From positions 1 through 20,977 of IMG/VR virus record IMGVR_UViG_3300025687_000415: 20,977 bases of DNA; one strand, written 5' to 3'. A program made the position numbers and the translations under genes. The DNA is from a virus. The notes beneath the pieces were generated by a model. That model worked only from the letters and a program-made list of their open reading frames with translations, was not told the DNA's origin and searched no databases. Position 1 is the first letter of the stretch; each line of letters opens with the position of its first letter. Of the stretch, positions 15,816 through 20,815 are shown one piece after another.

Positions 15816-16402
15816 GTTCCTCCAACAACTTGCTTGAGTATCTTTTTATAATGGAATACATCTATATGTAGGAACGGAGAATATTTTTTCATTTTTAAAC
15901 TGACGGTTTCCCACACAGGATCTTTTAGTTTCTTATCAAAGTTGTTCCCGAACAGGAATATCTTATCGTATATTACTAGGGTTTCTAGGCTAATATTACC
16001 GATCAGGAAACTTTTAAGAAGTATTGGATGACCCTTAGAGCAATCAAATACTTCCTCAAATTTGTTTTCAAATAATTGTTGAGATTCTTCCCTGAACAAA
16101 TAGGAAAGTGATTGTATTCTTTTTTGCCAAGACTTATATCTCGTTTCACCTTCTTTAATCATTTCACCAATCCACAATGTTTGTGGGTCTGAACATGATG
16201 TAAAGTTGGCAACAAAAAAATCTATTACTTCTTTATCTTCTTTTTGTCTTGATAGTTTTTCAAACCAATATCTATCCTTCCTTTTATAAAAGGATTGTAG
16301 AGATGCACGACTCTTACCTTGATACTTGTGATAATCATAAGAATCTTTCGTAAAGTGATTCTTCAGGGCAAGGTAGGTCTTATAAGTATCAAAAGGCACC
16401 AT
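15812..16402 (-). CDS. gp59: gp59 loader of replicative helicase
   Basis: The 196-aa, basic, helical protein matches gp59 (T4, 217 aa), which binds forked DNA and gp32 and loads the gp41 helicase. Marks are VPFDTYKTYLALKNHF at the N-terminus, an SFYKRKDRYWFEKLSR segment, FFVANFTSCSDPQTLWIGEM, and the C-terminal domain with SFLIGNISLETLVIYDKI, the usual gp59 L-x-x-G-x-I-S-L-E-T motif. It ends by overlapping DUF1825. It lies 55 nt after gp33, a gap that contains a bulged hairpin. Confidence 0.9.
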   Translation of the reverse strand: MVPFDTYKTYLALKNHFTKDSYDYHKYQGKSRASLQSFYKRKDRYWFEKLSRQKEDKEVIDFFVANFTSCSDPQTLWIGEMIKEGETRYKSWQKRIQSLSYLFREESQQLFENKFEEVFDCSKGHPILLKSFLIGNISLETLVIYDKIFLFGNNFDKKLKDPVWETVSLKMKKYSPFLHIDVFHYKKILKQVVGGT

Positions 16403-16422
16403 TCAAAAAAGTAATATAGGGA

Positions 16423-16454
16423 TTTTTACCGGGAAATTTTTTCCCCGAAAAATG
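16423..16454 (-). promoter_or_regulatory. Bulged hairpin in the gp33-gp59 gap
   Basis: ATTTTT pairs with AAAAAT, with a two-base bulge, then CGGG pairs with CCCG, a one-base bulge, and AAA with TTT around a three-base loop. No T-run follows directly on either strand, so it is a weak terminator candidate; it could act as an RNA structure 21 nt before the gp59 start. Confidence 0.4.
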
Positions 16455-16457
16455 GAA

Positions 16458-16715
16458 TTAAAAGACCAATCTTGCTCGGGAAGTCTTCTTAAGGAAGTTC
16501 AACTCCATAGCTTCGTACTTAATCTTTTCTTTGAGTGGTTTAGAAATAAGTTTCGGAACAGATTCAACATCAATACTATTTTTTTCACAGAAGTGAATGA
16601 TGGCATCAATATAATTCATGTCTTCATTATGTTGAACAAGATTCTCAATCTCTTGAGCAAACCGAGAAGGACAGAAAAACTTATTTTCTAGTGCTTTTTC
16701 TAATTCATTCTCCAT
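16458..16715 (-). CDS. gp33: gp33 late transcription co-activator
   Basis: The 85-aa protein matches gp33, which links the gp45 sliding clamp to RNA polymerase at late promoters. Diagnostic parts are FFCPSRFAQEIENLV, YIDAIIHFCEKNSIDVESV, and the C-terminal KLISKPLKEKIKYEAMELNF followed by LKKTSRARLVF; the last is the clamp/polymerase-binding end. I choose ATG at 16715 (MENELEKALEN), as family members start near here. A TTG eight codons upstream has a better Shine-Dalgarno (GAGGA) and cannot be excluded. A sigma70-like promoter lies just upstream, so it can be expressed before late transcription. Confidence 0.9.
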   Translation of the reverse strand: MENELEKALENKFFCPSRFAQEIENLVQHNEDMNYIDAIIHFCEKNSIDVESVPKLISKPLKEKIKYEAMELNFLKKTSRARLVF

Positions 16716-16760
16716 TTGACCTAACACTGTAATGTACAATCTTTTTCCTCAACTGCATCC

Positions 16761-16789
16761 ATTCTAAAACAAAATTGAACTATAGTCAA
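16761..16789 (-). promoter_or_regulatory. Sigma70-like promoter of gp33
   Basis: TTGACT (16789-16784), 17 bp, TAGAAT (16766-16761): five of six bases match in each hexamer. The -35 contains the TGA stop of the exonuclease gene. Expected start near 16754, about 39 nt before the gp33 ATG. Confidence 0.62.
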
Positions 16790-17451
16790 GAAGTCTTATC
16801 AGTAACAAACTTCTTAATATATTGCGTCAACATTCTGATGTATTTTGCTTTATCTCTTTCTTCATATACTTCTACTTCCCCATTTTCGCATGTCATAATA
16901 ATCACGAACTTTTTAACCGTTAGTCCAGTGAGTTCATGAAGCATACATGCATAGGCACAACACTGAACAAAATATCCATCAATCCACTCTCGTGGTTTTG
17001 GTTGTTTGGAAGTTTTAAAATCAATGATTGAAAGTTCTCCGTCAAATTCTGCAATACAATCGACTGTCCCAGCAACACCTAAGTATTGGCTATAAAGAGA
17101 ACCTTCAAGAGCATGAATATTATTTATGCGACTTAAAGCTGGTTTAGCAATCTTAAAAAGATGTTCGGAAATTGGTTGAACTGTCGGTAGTTCTTGATTC
17201 AATAAGTGATGTTCAATTAAAGTATGAGCATCAGTTCCACGACTAGTTGCCCTTTTAGTAATTCTGTTTGCTTCATCCTCACCAACTTTTTCACGCCACT
17301 TAGCAAACTTTTCTTTACTGAAGTGGCTAATAACTGATGTGATAGATACAAACTTTTGAAGTTCATCATTATTTGGAACCTTATAATAACGAACTCCATC
17401 AATCAGTTCCCTCTCAAGAGAAGGAAGATTTAATTCAACATGATTAAACAT
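16786..17451 (-). CDS. PD-(D/E)XK (RecB/Cas4-like) exonuclease
   Basis: The 221-aa protein has the RecB-type nuclease order: RGTDAHTLIEHHL (H76), E116 in ALEGSLYS, GVAGTVDCIAEFDG with D131, IIDFKTSK with D144-x-K146, and a YFVQCCAYACM helix with Q163. These are the metal and QxxxY motifs of PD-(D/E)XK exonucleases often found beside phoH in marine T4-like phages. It probably degrades host DNA or processes ends in recombination. It overlaps phoH by one base (TGATG). All catalytic positions appear intact. Confidence 0.85.
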   Translation of the reverse strand: MFNHVELNLPSLERELIDGVRYYKVPNNDELQKFVSITSVISHFSKEKFAKWREKVGEDEANRITKRATSRGTDAHTLIEHHLLNQELPTVQPISEHLFKIAKPALSRINNIHALEGSLYSQYLGVAGTVDCIAEFDGELSIIDFKTSKQPKPREWIDGYFVQCCAYACMLHELTGLTVKKFVIIMTCENGEVEVYEERDKAKYIRMLTQYIKKFVTDKTS

Positions 17452-18200
17452 CAGAGATTCAATTCCATTTTAGCAATAAGATATTCTTTACAGAGACCCG
17501 AACGAACAATATCTTCAACTCCAAATTCAATCATTGACATTGAAGGCATGACTCGCAAAATTCTCATAAAATCTACAATGCCATTTTTCTCATTTGTCTT
17601 CACGAGGTCTGACTGAGTAGCATCACCGCAGAACATAATCTTTGAGTTCTCACCAACACGAGTAATGATACTATCAAGTTCGTGGAAGTTTAAGTTTTGA
17701 AATTCATCAACGATAATGATTGCATTATCCAGAGTAGTTCCACGGATAAAAGAAGTACTCCAAAAACTAATTGTACCCTGAGTCTTAAGATTTCCATAAA
17801 GCATTTCAAATGCAGAGTCATCTGGCATTTCAAACATATACTTTACCATATTCTTATAAGGAATTTGATAAAGACTTGACTTATCCTCGTGGTCTCCTGG
17901 AAGGAAACCAATTTCACGAGTTGCTACAAGAGAACGAACGAGGTAAATCTTTTCATAAGGAGTTCTCTCATCCAAAACATCACGCAATGCATTGTAAAGA
18001 GTAATGAATGTTTTACCAGTTCCTGCTGCACCATATGCAACTAAGTTTTGGTCAAGTTTATATTCTTTGAAGAGTACCTCCTGATTATCTGTTAGAGGCT
18101 CAATCGTCCTCATTATATCAAGATTGATTGGTTTTTTTCTTTTCATTTGTCTATTGCTCATTCCAAATGGAACTGGATTCGTTACTCTTTTCTTAGGCAT
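17451..18200 (-). CDS. phoH: PhoH-family ATPase
   Basis: The 249-aa protein has a Walker A motif GAAGTGKT (57-64), a sensor segment YLVRSLVATREIGFLPGD (88-104 region), and Walker B IIIVDEFQNL (161-170), followed by TRVGENSKIMFCGDATQSDL. This is the P-loop ATPase/helicase-like fold of PhoH. It is common in marine phages and named for a phosphate-starvation protein of E. coli, but its phage role is not settled; RNA or nucleotide metabolism is possible. It is four nucleotides after the FmdB-like gene and overlaps the exonuclease. No pho box was seen; the nearest promoter is late-type (18471). Confidence 0.95.
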   Translation of the reverse strand: MPKKRVTNPVPFGMSNRQMKRKKPINLDIMRTIEPLTDNQEVLFKEYKLDQNLVAYGAAGTGKTFITLYNALRDVLDERTPYEKIYLVRSLVATREIGFLPGDHEDKSSLYQIPYKNMVKYMFEMPDDSAFEMLYGNLKTQGTISFWSTSFIRGTTLDNAIIIVDEFQNLNFHELDSIITRVGENSKIMFCGDATQSDLVKTNEKNGIVDFMRILRVMPSMSMIEFGVEDIVRSGLCKEYLIAKMELNL

Positions 18201-18204
18201 ATAA

Positions 18205-18447
18205 TCAAGTGATTGGTTTTACTTTAGAACCTGGCATTTTAGCTGCTCGGTGAAGAACATCATTCCATCCTGGGTGTTTATTGACTAGTTTGTTAGCCCA
18301 GTCACCAACTTCCCCAACATTCATTTGTGTTGGAATAAGTGGTTTAAGATGTGGGTTGTCTTTAAGATATCCATCTTTTTCAGACATATACATCCACTTC
18401 TCAAAAATTTCACCCGTTTCAGTATTTTCAAATCTGTAAGTTGGCAT
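18205..18447 (-). CDS. Small FmdB-like protein without zinc cysteines
   Basis: The 80-aa protein begins MPTYRFENTETGEIFEKWM, the layout of FmdB zinc-ribbon proteins (MPxYxYxCxxCGxxFE), but the C-x-x-C pair is replaced by N-T-E-T. The rest (NPHLKPLIPTQMNVGEVGDW and HPGWNDVLHRAAKMPGSK) is a helical tail with the A-K-x-x-G-S ending seen in small marine phage relatives. I recall such proteins as hypothetical. It lies directly after a late-type promoter and four nt before phoH, so the two are probably co-transcribed. Confidence 0.75.
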   Translation of the reverse strand: MPTYRFENTETGEIFEKWMYMSEKDGYLKDNPHLKPLIPTQMNVGEVGDWANKLVNKHPGWNDVLHRAAKMPGSKVKPIT

Positions 18448-18470
18448 TTGTATTTTAAGTGGTGTGATGA

Positions 18471-18478
18471 TATTTATT
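18471..18478 (-). promoter_or_regulatory. T4-type late promoter AATAAATA before FmdB-like gene and phoH
   Basis: The minus strand reads GAATAAATATC. The TAA stop of thyX (18476-18474) lies inside the AATAAATA box. The next ATG is 24 nt downstream. It would give late expression of the FmdB-like protein, PhoH and the exonuclease, in addition to read-through from thyX. Confidence 0.55.
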
Positions 18479-19163
18479 CAATAGTGATAGAAGGAGCATC
18501 GGAACAATCCGAGCAACCCTCACGAGTCCAACCGAGTGCTTCAGATACTGCAGGGAACTGGCAGGTAAAGATACAACGTACCAGTTCTGCAATCTCCATA
18601 TGTTCCTTCTGTGTTCCATGAGCAGAACGCAAGTCAATATAATGAATCCAAGAACGCACAGAACCGGTCATATAAAGTCTTGTGGGGGTCGCCAAGGGGA
18701 GTACAAACCTTGCACACTCCTTTGCCACACCTTTTTCTAGAAGACGATTATAGAGACGCAGACCATGCTCAAAGTGAATACGAATATCTTCAGTCAAAGT
18801 CAGTTTCAGATAATCAGGAATATCATCGATAGAGTTCTGACGATTCTTGTCATCCTGACGACGAAGTTCTGGAAGGGGAATAGTTTTGTTTAGAAGATTG
18901 GTATCAGCATATCGTTGCGAAAATTCTTGATATGTAAAGCTCCTATGTCGAAGTATCTGAGCTGCAATACCACGAGTAGTATTAATCTCAACAGTCATAC
19001 TGGCTTGCTCAAAGATTGACCAGTGTTGATGTTGAATACAATATTTCAGAAGTCCAGAAAACTTTTCGTTTTCTTGATTAGCAGGATTACTTACCCTAGC
19101 ACAATATGCCATGTGCTTCTCTGCATCGGGTGTAACACTGATGAGTTTTACTTCTGGTTTCAT
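18474..19163 (-). CDS. thyX: FAD-dependent thymidylate synthase ThyX
   Basis: The 229-aa enzyme makes dTMP from dUMP using methylenetetrahydrofolate, FAD and NADPH. The ThyX signature RHRx7S is intact as RHRSFTYQEFS (72-82), followed by QRYAD. HQHWSIFEQA (45-54) precedes it, and CARFVLPLATPTRLYMTG with SWIHYIDLRSAHGTQ gives the later active-site region. The frame is open further upstream, but homologues start at MKPEVKLISVTPD, so I use ATG at 19163, 13 nt after the preceding stop. An ATG at 19193 with GAGG upstream is the alternative; it would overlap the previous gene by 17 nt. It supplies thymidine for AT-rich phage DNA. Confidence 0.95.
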   Translation of the reverse strand: MKPEVKLISVTPDAEKHMAYCARVSNPANQENEKFSGLLKYCIQHQHWSIFEQASMTVEINTTRGIAAQILRHRSFTYQEFSQRYADTNLLNKTIPLPELRRQDDKNRQNSIDDIPDYLKLTLTEDIRIHFEHGLRLYNRLLEKGVAKECARFVLPLATPTRLYMTGSVRSWIHYIDLRSAHGTQKEHMEIAELVRCIFTCQFPAVSEALGWTREGCSDCSDAPSITIE

Positions 19164-19176
19164 AAACTCAAATTCT

Positions 19177-19347
19177 TCAATCTGGGTATCCATCATCGTC
19201 CTCAAAGATTTCATCGTAGTCTGCAATGTGAGGAGCAACGTCCTCATAGTTTAGGTAAGAACCTGTATCAGAATACACTTCCGACTTCAAACAGTCAACA
19301 AGGGATTCTAGGTTCCTTATAATAAGCTTAAGCTTTTCTTTGTCCAT
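19177..19347 (-). CDS. Small acidic cyanophage-type protein upstream of thyX
   Basis: A 56-aa protein starting MDKEKLKLIIRNLESLVDCL and ending IADYDEIFEDDDGYPD. The N-terminal half is an amphipathic helix; the tail is strongly acidic. I recall proteins with the same Y-D-E-x-F-x-D-D-D-G-Y-P-D end next to thyX in marine T4-like phages; function unknown. ATG at 19347 is chosen because GAGG stands nine bases upstream and the promoter's expected start (about 19363) excludes the longer upstream reading. It is the first gene of the thyX transcription unit. Confidence 0.82.
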   Translation of the reverse strand: MDKEKLKLIIRNLESLVDCLKSEVYSDTGSYLNYEDVAPHIADYDEIFEDDDGYPD

Positions 19348-19369
19348 TTCATTGAACCTCAACAAAGTT

Positions 19370-19398
19370 ATTATACACAAAAAAAGAGGGTTCGTCAA
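19370..19398 (-). promoter_or_regulatory. Sigma70-like promoter of the thyX unit, overlapping a terminator
   Basis: TTGACG (19398-19393), a 17-bp spacer and a perfect TATAAT (19375-19370). The -35 box spans the loop and first stem base of the upstream gene's terminator hairpin; the spacer includes its closing arm and T-run. Expected start near 19363. Confidence 0.75.
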
Positions 19399-19410
19399 GA
19401 ACCCTCTTTT
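19379..19410 (-). terminator. Rho-independent terminator of the 161-aa gene
   Basis: AAAAGAGGGTTC and GAACCCTCTTTT form a perfect 12-bp stem with a 5-nt loop, six bases after the stop codon, continued by more T on the minus strand. The A/T ends make it partly bidirectional in form, but the flanking genes point only leftward. Confidence 0.88.
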
Positions 19411-19415
19411 ATACT

Positions 19416-19901
19416 TTATGCTAAAGATTTTGATAACTCAGAAAGAATAGAATAAGCAGTATCTTGAGGAACATCTGTAAACTGAGCATTCATCTTAGAA
19501 CCTTGAATGATAATTACACATACATCATCAGAAGAAGGTTCTGGAATTGTTCCAATAATAGTGTTGTTTTCAGAGAAGACTAATTGACCAATTGTAGATT
19601 CTGGAAAAATATTTGGAAGTTTATTTCTATATCCATCCCAGTCAGGAAGAAGTTTATGATTATTAAATCTAGATGAAATCATATCAGTAACTTTTATTGC
19701 TTCTACTTCTGTAAAATAAGGCCAATGTCTTTTAATAATATTTTTAATTCCCCTCAAACTTCTACTTTCAGGAGTTCTTGCAGCTTGTCCTGCAAGTGCT
19801 TCTTTAATAATATTTCTCCACATTTTTAGAAACTCAGTTTCAAAATGTGGATACTTTTCATGCAAATCTTTAACTTTTAAACCGGCAGTTTTGGATGACA
19901 T
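19416..19901 (-). CDS. Unidentified 161-aa protein
   Basis: I do not recognise this protein. Residues 1-60 are basic and helical (EFLKMWRNIIKEALAGQAAR), 60-95 include RHWPYFTEVEAIKVTDMISS, and the C-terminal 70 residues look beta-rich (TIGQLVFSENNTIIGTIPEP, DDVCVIIIQGSKM) with a final helix. No catalytic motif, signal or membrane segment is visible. It has its own consensus promoter (19923-19951) and terminator (19379-19410), so it is an independent single-gene unit, with a leader of only about 15 nt and no Shine-Dalgarno. A strong promoter of this kind suggests early expression, perhaps against a host target; that is inference. Confidence 0.82.
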   Translation of the reverse strand: MSSKTAGLKVKDLHEKYPHFETEFLKMWRNIIKEALAGQAARTPESRSLRGIKNIIKRHWPYFTEVEAIKVTDMISSRFNNHKLLPDWDGYRNKLPNIFPESTIGQLVFSENNTIIGTIPEPSSDDVCVIIIQGSKMNAQFTDVPQDTAYSILSELSKSLA

Positions 19902-19922
19902 AATTTAAAGACAACTAATGGT

Positions 19923-19951
19923 ATTATAGTTAAAAAAAAGAGGGGTGTCAA
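19923..19951 (-). promoter_or_regulatory. Consensus sigma70 promoter of the 161-aa gene, overlapping a terminator
   Basis: TTGACA (19951-19946), 17 bp, TATAAT (19928-19923): all twelve hexamer bases match consensus. The -35 lies over the loop of the upstream terminator hairpin and includes the TGA stop of the 51-aa gene. Expected start near 19916. Confidence 0.85.
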
Positions 19952-19959
19952 GACCCCTC
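19932..19959 (-). terminator. Rho-independent terminator of the riboswitch micro-operon
   Basis: GAGGGGT pairs with ACCCCTC (7 bp, 6-nt loop), followed on the minus strand by eight T. The last four codons and the stop of the 51-aa gene are inside the hairpin. Confidence 0.85.
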
Positions 19960-20103
19960 AGACTTAAATATTATTTCAAACCATTCCACTAAATGGATAC
20001 GGTAACAAGACCAATATTTACATCCACGATATGTTAAAAGATAACAAGCAGGACCTCTATTGTCCTTGTCCATATCATCATAGTGGTAACGGTAATTTTC
20101 CAC
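19948..20103 (-). CDS. Small 51-aa protein with TYRG motif, GTG start
   Basis: A frame beginning GTG at 20103 and ending TGA at 19950-19948. The start shares one base with the TAG stop of the preceding tiny gene (TAGTG). The protein has an aromatic N-terminus (ENYRYHYDDMDKD), then CYLLTYRGCKYWSCYRIH with three cysteines in all, and a hydrophobic LVEWFEIIF end. The L-T-Y-R-G piece recalls the YRG motif of DUF4278 proteins, also seen in the first gene of this operon; this is a weak resemblance. Function unknown. Evidence that it is real: exact stop-start overlap, full use of the space before the terminator, and end placed in the terminator stem. Confidence 0.65.
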   Translation of the reverse strand: MENYRYHYDDMDKDNRGPACYLLTYRGCKYWSCYRIHLVEWFEIIFKSEGS

Positions 20104-20189
20104 TACCTATTGAGTAATAGAACTTCAATATAAATTAAGTAAATGAATGCTGTTGATGCACCTGCAATAGCTGCAATCATAGCAATCAT
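20103..20189 (-). CDS. 28-aa single-pass membrane micropeptide
   Basis: ATG at 20189 opens 28 codons, MIAMIAAIAGASTAFIYLIY then IEVLLLNR, stop TAG. It is almost wholly hydrophobic and would make one membrane helix with a positively charged end. It overlaps the previous gene by 4 nt (ATGA) and the next by 1 nt (TAGTG). AGGA stands just before the start, rather close, so coupling is likely. Tiny one-helix proteins occur in photosystem and other membrane complexes, and in phage as membrane effectors; which applies here cannot be told from sequence. Confidence 0.68.
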   Translation of the reverse strand: MIAMIAAIAGASTAFIYLIYIEVLLLNR

Positions 20190-20284
20190 TTTCCTGCACC
20201 CACATTAGCAAGTTGTGCTTGGTGACGACGTTGCTCTTTTTGCTTCTGCTCTTTAATGAGTTGAAGCACGTTGAGTTTTTTCAT
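20186..20284 (-). CDS. 32-aa basic helical micropeptide
   Basis: ATG at 20284 opens 32 codons: MKKLNVLQLIKEQKQKEQRR then HQAQLANVGAGK, stop TGA. It is basic, Gln/Lys-rich and probably a single helix with a short Gly tail. GAGGG lies ten bases upstream. It overlaps the preceding YRG gene by one base (TGATG) and the following membrane peptide by four (ATGA). No family recognised with certainty. Confidence 0.68.
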   Translation of the reverse strand: MKKLNVLQLIKEQKQKEQRRHQAQLANVGAGK

Positions 20285-20421
20285 CACTTATGACCCTCTT
20301 TAGTAAACTTAACACCACGATAGGTTTCGTCGTACTGTTGAGGTTGCTGCATCATTTGCTGTTGATACTCCAGACGCTTCTGGGTATCATACTCGATGCC
20401 ACGATATACTACTTTAGCCAT
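20284..20421 (-). CDS. 45-aa YRG-motif (DUF4278-like) protein, downstream peptide of the riboswitch
   Basis: The protein reads MAKVVYRGIEYDTQKRLEYQ, then a Gln/Met stretch, then YDETYRGVKFTKEGHK. Two Y-R-G motifs at both ends of a short chain are the hallmark of DUF4278-type small cyanobacterial proteins. Start ATG at 20421 is fixed by GGAGG at 20434-20430 with an 8-nt spacer; a longer open frame upstream only reads through the riboswitch. It is the first gene behind the glutamine aptamers and the kind of short protein after which the 'downstream-peptide' RNA motif was named. Function unknown; a link to nitrogen status is inferred from the riboswitch. Confidence 0.82.
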   Translation of the reverse strand: MAKVVYRGIEYDTQKRLEYQQQMMQQPQQYDETYRGVKFTKEGHK

Positions 20422-20450
20422 TGGAATTTCCTCCAGAATGAGATTTTTAG

Positions 20451-20541
20451 GCCCCGTTCCTTCGGTCGGTTTGCGTCCCATTGGGATGAACGTTCCGTTC
20501 CGCCGTCCTACTTGCGTCAGAGTTTCCTCTGATGAACGTAA
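20451..20541 (-). ncRNA. Glutamine riboswitch (downstream-peptide/glnA type), probably tandem
   Basis: The minus-strand leader contains CGTTCATC (20538-20531), a GAAA-capped hairpin AGAG/CTCT, GACGCAAGTAGG (20518-20507), and at the 3' end CCGAAGGAACG (20465-20455), where GAACG pairs with the first CGTTC. This is the conserved order of cyanobacterial glutamine aptamers. Between them a second set occurs: CGTTCATC (20492-20485), hairpin TCCC/GGGA, GACGCAA (20477-20471) and the same 3' end, while GGAACG (20501-20496) could close the first copy. So two aptamers in tandem, or one with a partly duplicated arm, are possible. The Shine-Dalgarno of the first gene is about 20 nt beyond, suggesting translational control. 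The region is visibly richer in GC than its neighbours. Confidence 0.85.
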
Positions 20542-20545
20542 GGTC

Positions 20546-20574
20546 ATTATAGACCCGTCAATCTAGTTATGCAA
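20546..20574 (-). promoter_or_regulatory. Sigma70-like promoter of the riboswitch operon
   Basis: TTGCAT (20574-20569), 17 bp, TATAAT (20551-20546). The expected start near 20539 coincides with the first base of the aptamer, supporting both calls. The other 35 or so bases up to 20611 hold no gene or clear terminator. Confidence 0.75.
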
Positions 20575-20611
20575 GCAAGTTTGTAAAATGTTATACCGAT
20601 TTTATTATTTC

Positions 20612-20815
20612 TTAATCTTGATTCTTTCTATCGTATTGATGCCACTTACACCACCCATCAGGTGAAATCTTACCTTTCACCGCAGTACAAGCATTAGGTG
20701 GTCTCCACATATTGCAGTTGGAGCACTTCTCATTTCCTTTAGGTTCATCAATATAACCTGCAGTTCTTTTTGAAGATTTCTCTTCTTCAGATAAAAACTC
20801 TTGAAAGGATTTCAT
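20612..20815 (-). CDS. 67-aa four-cysteine protein, HiPIP-like pattern
   Basis: The protein starts MKSFQEFLSEEEKSSKRTAG and has C31-x2-C34-x8-C43-x12-C56 with a G-W-C-K-W end (DGWCKWH). This spacing and the GWC motif resemble high-potential iron-sulfur proteins, where four Cys hold a [4Fe-4S] cluster, though the protein is short and lacks an export signal; a zinc-binding role is the alternative. ATG at 20815 is chosen over an in-frame TTG at 20833 since that TTG lies in the Shine-Dalgarno GGAGG. It overlaps the upstream gene stop by one base (TGATG). Confidence 0.75.
   Translation of the reverse strand: MKSFQEFLSEEEKSSKRTAGYIDEPKGNEKCSNCNMWRPPNACTAVKGKISPDGWCKWHQYDRKNQD

Noticed and set aside
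16423-16454. Hairpin as gp33 terminator
   Set aside because: Stem is bulged and no T-run follows on either strand, so not called a terminator.
16716-16739. TTG start of gp33, eight codons longer
   Set aside because: Has a good Shine-Dalgarno but homologues start near MENELEKAL; kept only as an alternative.
17116-17130. CATAAATA-like late box inside the exonuclease
   Set aside because: No gene start lies within a reasonable distance downstream; likely chance in AT-rich DNA.
19164-19247. Longer ThyX N-terminus
   Set aside because: It overlaps the acidic 56-aa gene and adds residues not found in ThyX; MKPEVKLI is the family start.
20284-20547. A longer 87-codon reading of the YRG gene
   Set aside because: The first 42 codons are the riboswitch RNA read as protein; the strong GGAGG at 20434-20430 and the promoter start near 20539 fix ATG at 20421.
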